Source: Verrucomicrobiales bacterium
GTDB taxonomy: Bacteria > Verrucomicrobiota > Verrucomicrobiia > Limisphaerales > SXQI01
DNA length: 7,401 bases
Assembly (NCBI GenBank): GCA_005793025.1
Contig: SXQI01000214.1
Coordinates: forward strand, 1-7,401
Direction of reading: 5' to 3'
The position numbers and the translations under genes were made by a program. Below, piece after piece: positions 1 through 6,243 of the stretch (position 1 is its first letter; each line of letters begins with the position of its first letter). The notes below the pieces were generated by a model. That model made no database searches. It was not told the origin of the DNA and worked only from the letters and a program-made list of their open reading frames with translations.

Positions 1-32
1 CCGAATCGTTGGAAATGTTGACCTTCTAGTTC

Positions 33-932
33 ATGCCAATCATCTTCCACGAACCGCGTAATCGACGGTCATTTTTAAAGATTTCTACGGTGGGTGCGGC
101 TACTATCATCACCGGCTCCGGTGCAGATGAAGCTGTGAAATCAAAGGCGAAAGCGACGGAGTTCCGGTTAGCACTCCTCTCGGATACCCATATTCCTGCG
201 GATCGCCTTAATGGGCATCGGGGCTTCAACCCTTGGAAGAATCTCGAAGGCATTGTGCCGAAAGTTGTGGCAACGAAGCCAGAGGCTGTGATTCTCAACG
301 GAGATGCTGCGCGGTTGGTGGGTTTGCCGGAGGATTATCGGGAGTTGGGGGCGTTACTGAAACCGATTGCTCAATCGGTGCCGATTTATATGGGGCTTGG
401 GAATCATGATGACCGAACGCATTTCCAAAATGCTTTTCCTAAAGCGGAAGGTCGCCAAACCGCTGTGGATGGAAAACACATCTTGGTGATTGAGAATCCG
501 GTCGTTCGGATTTTGGTGTTAGACTCTTTAGATGTTGTGAATAAATCGCCCGGGTTGCTGGGTGAAACCCAGTTGCGATGGCTCGGCGAATACCTCCCCA
601 ATGCAGCAGATCGGCCTTTGGTGGTTTTTGTGCATCACACGCTCGGCGTTGGTGGCGGAAACTTAGTTGATGCGGATCGATTATTCTCCGTGCTCAAGCC
701 GCACCGCCATGTGAAGGCGATTTTTTATGGCCATTCCCATGTTTGGGAAATCAAACATCAGCAAGGGCTGCACTTAATCAATCTACCTTCGGTGGGTTAT
801 AATTTTAATGATGCTCAACCCGTTGGTTGGGTCAGTGCTCGATTTATCCCAGCAGGAGTGGACCTCGTGTTGCATGCGACTGCGGGCAATACTGCACTGA
901 ACGGTGCCCAAACTGAACTGCGCTGGAGTTGA
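33..932 (+). CDS. Tat-exported calcineurin-like metallophosphoesterase
   Basis: This 299-residue protein carries the full set of metal-ligand motifs of the calcineurin-like phosphoesterase superfamily, in order: SDTH (Asp51, His53), GD (90-91), GNHD (123-126), VHH (His201, His202) and GHSH (233-236). Such proteins use a two-metal centre to hydrolyse phosphomono- or phosphodiesters; the layout resembles CpdA/Icc-type cyclic-nucleotide phosphodiesterases, but the substrate cannot be read from sequence. The N-terminus has a twin-arginine motif, NRRSFLK (residues 10-16), followed by a short hydrophobic stretch, so I infer folded export through Tat. The ATG at 33 is the first possible start because an in-frame TAG lies at 27-29; no Shine-Dalgarno sequence is visible. 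Nothing else is recognisable in bases 1-32. The gene ends 3 bases before the end of the convergent hydrolase gene. Family assignment is firm; the substrate is unknown. Confidence 0.93.
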   Translation: MPIIFHEPRNRRSFLKISTVGAATIITGSGADEAVKSKAKATEFRLALLSDTHIPADRLNGHRGFNPWKNLEGIVPKVVATKPEAVILNGDAARLVGLPEDYRELGALLKPIAQSVPIYMGLGNHDDRTHFQNAFPKAEGRQTAVDGKHILVIENPVVRILVLDSLDVVNKSPGLLGETQLRWLGEYLPNAADRPLVVFVHHTLGVGGGNLVDADRLFSVLKPHRHVKAIFYGHSHVWEIKHQQGLHLINLPSVGYNFNDAQPVGWVSARFIPAGVDLVLHATAGNTALNGAQTELRWS

Positions 933-935
933 ACT

Positions 936-1871
936 TTAGATCCCCTTCGTGATGATTCGAGGGGAAAGGAGTTTTAGTTCGCGCATCCATTCCTCGGCGC
1001 GGTTAGGCCATTGAGTCACGTTCTGATCCGTGGATCGGAGTCCGTAACCGTGGCCGCCAGTAGGGTAAATATGCAATTCCGTTGGAACTTTTGCGAGTTG
1101 TAGAGCTCTCGCGTAATAGATGGCGTTCCCCACATCAACTCCATCGTCTTGGGTCTGAAGGATGAATGTCGGAGGGGTATTGGTGCTGATCGCGAGTTCG
1201 GGCGAAATCTTGTACCCCTGATCTTTTAATGTCAGATAGGCAGGATAAATAAGGAATGAGAAATCAGGTCGGCAACTCAGACTGTCCGCTGCATCTCTGT
1301 GTTCATAGGTGCGTTTTGCATAGCTCGTGCTGGTGATTGCGGAAAGGTGACCCCCCGCCGAAAAACCAAGGATGCCCACTCGATTTGGGTCGAGTCCCCA
1401 TTCGTTCGCGTTTTGCCTGATGAGCCCCATCGCACGCTGAGCATCCTGCAACGGTGCCAAGTGACGATCTTGACCCTTCCTCGCAGGGACGCGGTATTTC
1501 AAAAGTATCCCTGTAACTCCAATGGAATTAAGCCATTGGCAGACTTCGGTTCCTTCCAAGTCTAACGCGAGGATATGATACGCGCCTCCGGGGCAAACGA
1601 GGACAGAGGCACCGGTGGCCTTATCCTTCGGGGGTTGGAAAACCGTGATCGTTGGATCGGAGACATTCGCAAGGCGAATCAAGCGGCGACCCGCGATCAG
1701 GCCGTCGGAGGGTTTTGTTATATCGGTTTCTGCGCCGATGGATTCGGTTTCTCCGGGTGCTTTTTCTGCCCAGAGGCGGAGTGGAGTCTGGGGGTCGGCG
1801 GAATAAACGGGTGTGCTGCAAAGGAGAGCGATGGTGCCCATGAACAGAACCCGATCAAAAAAAGAGGTCAT
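936..1871 (-). CDS. Secreted alpha/beta hydrolase, acetyl-xylan-esterase-like
   Basis: This 311-residue serine hydrolase has the alpha/beta-hydrolase fold signatures: an oxyanion-hole segment CPGGAY (93-98), the nucleophile elbow GFSAG with Ser171, an acid candidate in QDD (Asp242 or Asp243), and the catalytic His274 in GGHGYG. The arrangement matches the esterase/lipase group often labelled xylan esterase or endo-1,4-beta-xylanase B in PVC genomes, members of which are thought to remove acyl groups from plant or algal polysaccharides. The frame stays open to a GTG at 2012. I chose the ATG at 1871 because it gives a clean Sec signal peptide (basic start, hydrophobic core at about residues 9-20, likely cleavage after VYS or VYSA near residue 24). 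The longer version would bury that signal behind 47 unfamily-like residues. A candidate promoter lies directly upstream. The fold is clear; the substrate is inferred. Confidence 0.9.
   Translation of the reverse strand: MTSFFDRVLFMGTIALLCSTPVYSADPQTPLRLWAEKAPGETESIGAETDITKPSDGLIAGRRLIRLANVSDPTITVFQPPKDKATGASVLVCPGGAYHILALDLEGTEVCQWLNSIGVTGILLKYRVPARKGQDRHLAPLQDAQRAMGLIRQNANEWGLDPNRVGILGFSAGGHLSAITSTSYAKRTYEHRDAADSLSCRPDFSFLIYPAYLTLKDQGYKISPELAISTNTPPTFILQTQDDGVDVGNAIYYARALQLAKVPTELHIYPTGGHGYGLRSTDQNVTQWPNRAEEWMRELKLLSPRIITKGI
941..965 (+). terminator. Possible bulged hairpin at the convergent gene ends
   Basis: Bases 941-946 (TCCCCT) and 948-949 (CG) can pair with 958-965 (CGAGGGGA), leaving T947 bulged and an eight-base loop at 950-957. 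It starts nine bases after the metallophosphoesterase stop codon. It lies inside the last codons of the opposing hydrolase gene. A TTTT run follows at 973-976, but with several bases between, so this is not a textbook intrinsic terminator. It could end transcription of the plus-strand gene or simply be chance. Low confidence. Confidence 0.22.
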
Positions 1872-1877
1872 GTGACG

Positions 1878-1906
1878 ATGAAAACGAAATCTGATGACTG
1901 TGGCAA
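1878..1906 (-). promoter_or_regulatory. Candidate promoter of the alpha/beta hydrolase gene
   Basis: Reading the minus strand, TTGCCA (1906-1901, five of six matches to TTGACA) is followed after exactly 17 bases by TTTCAT (1883-1878, four of six matches to TATAAT). The expected transcription start, about seven bases after the -10 box, falls on or next to the A of the ATG at 1871, which would give a leaderless mRNA. This agrees with the lack of a Shine-Dalgarno sequence there. It is based on consensus matching only. Confidence 0.3.
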
Positions 1907-1977
1907 ACCAAACCCTGAAAGGAGACGAGAAAAAAACTGCTTCGACCGAAGGAAGGACAATGCAGGAACTGCCGAGT

Positions 1978-2005
1978 TTGACATTTCGGTGGGGTATTCC
2001 ATGAT
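1978..2005 (+). promoter_or_regulatory. Candidate promoter of the DUF5069 gene
   Basis: A perfect -35 hexamer, TTGACA, at 1978-1983 is followed after 16 bases by CATGAT at 2000-2005, a four-of-six match to TATAAT. The start of transcription would fall around 2011-2013, only two to four bases before the ATG at 2015, so the message would be almost leaderless. No Shine-Dalgarno sequence precedes that ATG. The -10 match is weak, so confidence is low. Confidence 0.25.
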
Positions 2006-2014
2006 GCGTCACAA

Positions 2015-2440
2015 ATGAGCGATATTATTTACCCACGGAGTCCGCGCGAAACGATGGCTGGTTGGGCTTATTTACCAAGGTTTATCGATAAGATCCGGCT
2101 GCATCTTGCGGGGAAACTCCACGGAGAATACCAAGAGAATTTTACTCAAGGCTTCGATGGTTATTGGATGAAGGCGGCGGGAGTGACTGCAGAACAGATG
2201 ATCGAGTTGGTGGGTCGCAGCGTGAGCGACGGTGAGGTTTGCGATTGGATCCGGACGCACGTCAAGAAATCGGATGTGGAACGGAATCAATGCAATAGTT
2301 ACATCCTTAACCGAGGGCTCGAGGACGATGCGGAGTTGCGAGCAAGGTTACGAATGCGGAAGGACCAAGCGGGTTTGTCCCATCGTGAGGATATTCAAAC
2401 GTTTGTGGATTTTATCGACGCCGACGAAAAGCGAAGCTGA
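2015..2440 (+). CDS. DUF5069 family protein
   Basis: This 141-residue cytoplasmic protein matches my memory of the DUF5069 family. It opens with the short PRSPRE segment (7-12), then the family hallmark LPRFIDKIRLHLAGKL (20-35), then GFDGYW (46-51), a helical segment around 57-84 with a conserved-looking DWIR (77-80), and a charged tail. The family is common in Verrucomicrobiota and Planctomycetota and has no established biochemical function. No signal peptide, membrane segment or catalytic motif is visible. The ATG at 2015 is preferred over Met14 because the PRSPR segment is part of the family N-terminus. The gene stands alone, divergent from the secreted hydrolase and convergent, with 24 bases between stops, on the DUF1501 gene, so the neighbourhood does not reveal its role. 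No terminator is visible in that gap. Confidence 0.85.
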   Translation: MSDIIYPRSPRETMAGWAYLPRFIDKIRLHLAGKLHGEYQENFTQGFDGYWMKAAGVTAEQMIELVGRSVSDGEVCDWIRTHVKKSDVERNQCNSYILNRGLEDDAELRARLRMRKDQAGLSHREDIQTFVDFIDADEKRS

Positions 2441-2464
2441 AGACGGGCGTAGGTTTGGTGAAAG

Positions 2465-3892
2465 TTAAGCCAACAAATCCTGCACTACTTCTCCGTGCAC
2501 ATCGGTTAATCGTCTTTTGACTCCGTTGTGATAAAACGTGAGTTTTTCATGGTCGATCCCGAGGACGTGCAGAATCGTGGCGTGGAGGTCGTAGATGCTG
2601 ACGGGATTCTCTTTTACGGAATATCCGACGTCGTCAGTTTGACCGTAAGAAAAACCTTTTTTGACACCCGCTCCCGCGAGGAAACAGGTGAACGCGTCGG
2701 GATGGTGGTCGCGACCTTTTGCTCCTAGCCCTTGGGTGACAGGGCAACGACCGAATTCAGTGCTCCAAATCACGAGAGTGTCATCGAGAAGTCCGCGTTG
2801 TTTTAGGTCTTGGATTAAACCAGCGACTGGTTTGTCCATCGTGGCAGCTTGGGCATCGTGGTTTTCTTTGAGGTTTTCATGTCCATCCCAGTTGATTCGA
2901 GGGCTTCCGAAGGCGCCCCCGTTTAGTATTTGGACAAATCGGACACCTTTTTCCACGAGACGTCGGGCAAGAAGGCAATTTTTTCCGAATGCTTTCGATC
3001 GTTCATCATCCAACCCGTAAAGGCTTTGGGTGGTTGCAGTTTCACCGGAGATATTCGTGGCCTCTGGAACGCTCATTTGCATGCGTGCAGCCAGTTCATA
3101 CGAACGCAGTCGTGCACCGAAAGCACTGTCGCCTTGATGGTTTTTGACAAAATCTTGATTTATTTTGGCTAAGAAATTCATTCCTCTGCTTCGAGTGTGA
3201 GCAGGAATCTCGGAAGGGGTGTTGAGATCGGCAATGGGTTCACTGAAGCCTGTCCGAAAAGCGACGCCTTGGTGGTTTGCAGGTAAAAAACCAGCGGTCC
3301 AATTGATCGAACCACCGGCAGGTAATCCTCGGGAATCTGGGAGGACAACGAACGAAGGGAGGTTTTCGTTCATGGTTCCCAAGCCATAATTGAGCCATGC
3401 TCCGAGGCAGGGGAAGCCGTTCATGGTGTAGCCGGAGTTCATCTGAAATGTCGCCGGCGTGTGGTTGTTGCTTTTGGCGACCATCGAATTGATAAAACAG
3501 AGGTCGTCCACACGTTTGGCTAGATGCGGAAACACGTCGCTCACCCATTTTCCGGATTTTCCATGCTGTCGGAAAGGGTACACACTTTTCATCAGATTCC
3601 CGGGTTGTCCGAAAAACCCTTTATTCTCCCCGCGATCCTTCATGGGTTGTCCATCGAGTTTATCTAACTCGGGTTTGTAATCGAACGTATCCACTTGGCT
3701 CACGCCTCCAGCGCAAAAAATATGAATCACTCGTTTGGCTTTGGGAGCAAAATGAGGGGTGGATGTGTTCAACTGGAGGGCAGGGGTATCGCGCTGGGTT
3801 AAGCATGCGAGGGCGACTCCGCCAATTCCGCTCGCTGTGGTCCATAAAAAATGCCTGCGCGGCATCACCGGTCGGCTTGGATCATCGTGCAT
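2465..3892 (-). CDS. DUF1501 protein, Tat-exported
   Basis: This 475-residue protein belongs to the DUF1501 family, which I place in the alkaline-phosphatase/sulfatase fold superfamily. Family-type blocks include CAGGVSQVDTFDYKP (60-74), VYPFRQHGKSGKWVSD (104-119), NSMV (135-138), NWDGHEN (334-340), STEFGR (377-382), GRDHHP (393-398) and GAGVKKG (407-413). The conserved Asp and His residues in these blocks could bind metal, but no activity is proven for the family. A twin-arginine motif, PRRHFLW (11-17), precedes a hydrophobic segment (about 18-31), suggesting Tat export. The frame opens with TTG at 3898, but I place the start at the ATG at 3892: a GGAG sits seven bases upstream of it and only one base upstream of the TTG. 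The gene overlaps the end of the DUF1549/DUF1553 gene by 11 bases. Length is normal for the family. Confidence 0.93.
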   Translation of the reverse strand: MHDDPSRPVMPRRHFLWTTASGIGGVALACLTQRDTPALQLNTSTPHFAPKAKRVIHIFCAGGVSQVDTFDYKPELDKLDGQPMKDRGENKGFFGQPGNLMKSVYPFRQHGKSGKWVSDVFPHLAKRVDDLCFINSMVAKSNNHTPATFQMNSGYTMNGFPCLGAWLNYGLGTMNENLPSFVVLPDSRGLPAGGSINWTAGFLPANHQGVAFRTGFSEPIADLNTPSEIPAHTRSRGMNFLAKINQDFVKNHQGDSAFGARLRSYELAARMQMSVPEATNISGETATTQSLYGLDDERSKAFGKNCLLARRLVEKGVRFVQILNGGAFGSPRINWDGHENLKENHDAQAATMDKPVAGLIQDLKQRGLLDDTLVIWSTEFGRCPVTQGLGAKGRDHHPDAFTCFLAGAGVKKGFSYGQTDDVGYSVKENPVSIYDLHATILHVLGIDHEKLTFYHNGVKRRLTDVHGEVVQDLLA

Positions 3893-5750
3893 AAACAAAC
3901 TCCGTTGTATTTAGGAGAGCCCAACAGACATTTTCTAAGGATGTTTCGGTTGCTAAGGCTTCAGCATTTTTCAGTTCAGTGTTGGAAGGAGCACGTGCGA
4001 AACAGTGCCAATACGCTCGTTGAATCGCTTGGTGGGTTTGCCCATGAGCTTCGTTCTGTACGCGTGCTGCCAATGAGGCTGCTTGTCGTTGGACAAACGA
4101 ATTGTTCATCAATCCTAGTGCCTGCAATGGGGTTGTGGTGAGACCACGCCTCGGGGTTTTAACCGATGGATCGGGGCAATCGAATGATTCGAGCAAAGGA
4201 TCTTTTCCTGAATTAATGTTCATTCGATAGATCGTGCGTCGGTTGAATTCGCTCCCCAGTTTGTTTGTGGGATAATAAAAAGTAGCATTGAAACTCGTGG
4301 TGTCGAAGGGCCGAAAACTTGGGCCACTCATTTTTGAATTAAGTTCTCCGCTTACCATCAGCATGGAATCACGTAACACTTCTGCTTCAAGTCTGCGGGG
4401 GGACATTCGCCAAAGGAACTGGTTCTCCGCATCAATACGAGAGGCGGTTGGATTAAAATCGGACCTCTGACGATAAGTGGCCGAACTGACGATCAGACGG
4501 TGTAAATCTTTCAAGCTTCCGTTGTTCGAGACGAATCTCGAAGCCAACCAATCGAGTAATTCTGGATGCGTCGGTGCTACTCCGCTGCCACCGAAGTCAT
4601 TGGATGTTGCAACGATTCCAACTCCGAAATGATACTGCCAAACACGGTTCACCATCACCCGTGCAGGCAAAGGATTCGCCGGGTCTGCTAACCAGTCAGC
4701 GAATTTCAGGCGGCGTTCGCCTTCAGGTGATGATGCATCCAATCCGAATTCAGCGGCGGGTTTCTTTATCACGGAAAGGCCACCCGGATTGACGACTTCT
4801 CCGGGAGTTTTTACATCACCACGCTTCAATCGTTTGGTCGGGACGGGTTGTTCACGCTTCCCAGCGTAAACGAGTGGCAGAGCAGGTGATCCTGCCTTGA
4901 ACGCTTTTTCTTCGTCAGGAGTTGCGATGGGGCGGTCGCCATGTTTCACCCCATCAAAAACAGATTTCACCCGGTAATAATCCTCCTGAGGGATCGGATC
5001 GAATTTATGGGCATGGCACCGGGCACAATTCAGCGTCAACCCGAGAAACCCCTGACCAACCACACTGATTAAATCTTCCATCTCCTCCTCGCGCGTGACC
5101 ATTTTCTGGATTTGGTTCGCTTGGCTGTTCCCGGCTTGGTCCCATGGCCCACACACTAAAAGGCTGGTAGCTACGATTCCATCGTGTGTCACGGGTTGGA
5201 TGACATCGCCAGCGACTTGTTCACGCATGAACTGAGTGTAGGGCTTGTCCGAGTTGAAAGACCGAATGACATAGTCGCGATAAGGCCATGCATGATCTCT
5301 CATGTGGTCATATTCGAACCCCTGACTCTCTGCGAAACGAGCGATATCCAGCCAATGCCGAGCCCAACGTTCTCCGTATTGAGGCGAGGCAAGGAGCTTC
5401 TCTACGACACTCTCAAAAGCTCCCGGGGAATCATCTGATTGAAAAGCTTCCACCTCGGAAGGTGTTGGCGGTAACCCCACCAAATCGAAGGTCACCCGGC
5501 GCAGAAGTGTGGCGCGATCCGCCTCCGCTGAGGGGTTGAGACCTTTGTGCTGCAACTTTTTCAGGATGAATAAGTCGATCGGGTTTCTGGCCCAACCGGA
5601 GCGGGTTGCTTTGGGAGGTGTTGGGGAGGTCAGGCTTTGGAATGCCCAAGGTAGTTTTTCAGGCAGTTTATCGTCAGCCAAAACCCGCTCATTTATGCCG
5701 TGCAATAGAGCAAAACCAACTGAGACCAGAATCGCGACGAAGCGAAGCAT
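3882..5750 (-). CDS. DUF1549/DUF1553 (PSCyt2-PSD1) protein with CxxCH motif, short form
   Basis: This 622-residue protein has a Sec signal peptide (residues 1-25, hydrophobic core 4-16, likely cleavage after VLA). A DUF1549 domain follows at about 55-270, with FDLVGLPPTP (88-97), YGERWARHWLD (125-135), the EQVAGD motif (177-182) and CARCHAHKFDPI (242-253). The last contains a CxxCH (242-246), which in c-type cytochromes attaches haem. A DUF1553 domain covers about 345-618, with NRVWQYHFG (368-376), FGGSG (386-390), HPELLDWLA (395-403), RMSPRRLEAEVLRD (448-461) and LLNTTEF (612-618). Relatives I recall are usually about 750-1100 residues, with a cytochrome-like PSCyt1 domain in front and/or a 200-300-residue insert between the two domains. 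Both are absent here, the domains being joined by about 75 residues, with no sign of a frameshift. The gene is translationally coupled to DUF1501. Function unknown; probably periplasmic. Confidence 0.93.
   Translation of the reverse strand: MLRFVAILVSVGFALLHGINERVLADDKLPEKLPWAFQSLTSPTPPKATRSGWARNPIDLFILKKLQHKGLNPSAEADRATLLRRVTFDLVGLPPTPSEVEAFQSDDSPGAFESVVEKLLASPQYGERWARHWLDIARFAESQGFEYDHMRDHAWPYRDYVIRSFNSDKPYTQFMREQVAGDVIQPVTHDGIVATSLLVCGPWDQAGNSQANQIQKMVTREEEMEDLISVVGQGFLGLTLNCARCHAHKFDPIPQEDYYRVKSVFDGVKHGDRPIATPDEEKAFKAGSPALPLVYAGKREQPVPTKRLKRGDVKTPGEVVNPGGLSVIKKPAAEFGLDASSPEGERRLKFADWLADPANPLPARVMVNRVWQYHFGVGIVATSNDFGGSGVAPTHPELLDWLASRFVSNNGSLKDLHRLIVSSATYRQRSDFNPTASRIDAENQFLWRMSPRRLEAEVLRDSMLMVSGELNSKMSGPSFRPFDTTSFNATFYYPTNKLGSEFNRRTIYRMNINSGKDPLLESFDCPDPSVKTPRRGLTTTPLQALGLMNNSFVQRQAASLAARVQNEAHGQTHQAIQRAYWHCFARAPSNTELKNAEALATETSLENVCWALLNTTEFVYAR
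3900..3903 (-). promoter_or_regulatory. Ribosome binding site of the DUF1501 gene
   Basis: On the minus strand GGAG occupies 3903-3900, with a seven-base spacer before the ATG at 3892-3890. It lies inside the last codons of the upstream DUF1549/DUF1553 gene. Its position decides the DUF1501 start against the earlier TTG at 3898. It is the clearest Shine-Dalgarno element I see in front of any gene here and suggests translational re-initiation across the overlap. Confidence 0.6.
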
Positions 5751-5841
5751 AGTTCGGAGAATCTGAGTCAGAGAATTCCCTTGTGTTGGATCGAATGAAT
5801 TGATGAAAAACTTTAATCCGCTCGGCCCTGATTACAAACAC
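5751..5841. promoter_or_regulatory. Gap with small dyads before the DUF1549 gene
   Basis: This 91-base gap separates the ArsR-family gene from the DUF1549/DUF1553 gene on the same strand. It holds an exact five-base-arm palindrome, TCTGA-G-TCAGA, at 5762-5772, just 12 bases before the start codon at 5750. It also holds a partly symmetric 15-base sequence, ATCGAATGAATTGAT, at 5790-5804, and a GAGAAT pair at 5757-5762 and 5771-5776. Any of these could be a repressor or other operator, but none matches a defined ArsR-family site that I know. I see no convincing -35/-10 pair, Shine-Dalgarno sequence or intrinsic terminator, so I cannot tell whether this is a new transcription start or an untranslated operon gap. 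Confidence 0.2.
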
Positions 5842-6243
5842 TTATTTCCTCGGTCGATTCGAACCGCAAGGCTTTTTGTCGAGGTTGGGTGGGCAGCAAG
5901 AGTCTCCTTGAAGGTGCAGGGATTTTAGGCGGAGTAAGTCGGTTCGCAATTCTTCTGCTTCCGAAGGGCAGGTTTTAAGACATACGAGCAGGCTGAGTTG
6001 GAGAGGGGTATGGAGGAGGTTCAGTGTGTAAAAAGTCCACCGTTGCCGCCGTTCCGCGAGCACGAGGCCGCTGCGACGGAGGTAAGCTAGGTGCCTTGAA
6101 ACGGTGGGTTGAGGAACGCGGAGGGCTGTGACTAGATCGCCGACGCATTGGGGGCCATCGGCGAGGAGATGCAGTAACCTTAGGCGAGTGGCGTCTCCGA
6201 ATGCACGGAAGAGGGCATCTGGCTTCAGGTTGTGGGTTCTCAA
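5842..6243 (-). CDS. ArsR/SmtB-family winged-helix transcriptional repressor with cysteine-rich tail
   Basis: This 133-residue protein is a typical small ArsR/SmtB regulator. It has LFRAFGDATRLRLLHLL (11-27) as the opening helices, then the recognition region VPQPTVSRHLAYLRRSGLV (43-61), then the wing AERRQRWTFYTLN (63-75). Family members bind operator DNA as dimers and let go when metal, metalloid or another signal binds. The usual alpha-3 metalloid motif (CVCDL in E. coli ArsR) is replaced by QCVGDL with a single Cys33. Further cysteines lie at 88, 92, 116, 117 and 126; the CC-then-C tail recalls the C-terminal arsenite site of Acidithiobacillus ArsR, though spacing differs. The only available start is TTG at 6243, overlapping the CocE stop as TTGA. 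That implies coupled translation with the hydrolase. The regulator class is firm; ligand and targets are unknown. Confidence 0.92.
   Translation of the reverse strand: MRTHNLKPDALFRAFGDATRLRLLHLLADGPQCVGDLVTALRVPQPTVSRHLAYLRRSGLVLAERRQRWTFYTLNLLHTPLQLSLLVCLKTCPSEAEELRTDLLRLKSLHLQGDSCCPPNLDKKPCGSNRPRK

Noticed and set aside
1872..2012. 47-residue N-terminal extension of the alpha/beta hydrolase from a GTG at 2012
   Set aside because: It would place a good signal peptide internally, does not resemble the family, and would fill the whole divergent promoter region.
1575..2018. Plus-strand open frame of 147 codons opposite the hydrolase gene
   Set aside because: It lies antisense to a well-supported alpha/beta hydrolase, its translation is rich in Gly, Cys and Arg without any recognisable motif, and it overlaps the better-supported DUF5069 start.
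3799..3813. Possible lipobox at Cys30 of the DUF1501 protein (ALAC)
   Set aside because: Position -3 is Ala and -2 is Leu, which does not fit the usual lipobox, so I do not call it a lipoprotein.
3893..3898. TTG start for the DUF1501 gene, two codons upstream
   Set aside because: The GGAG site would be one base from this TTG but is seven bases from the ATG at 3892, which is the stronger start.
5806..5841. Possible intrinsic terminator after the ArsR-family gene, because of a T run on the minus strand at 5810-5806
   Set aside because: No stable stem directly precedes the T run; the best pairing is three bases around a two-base loop.
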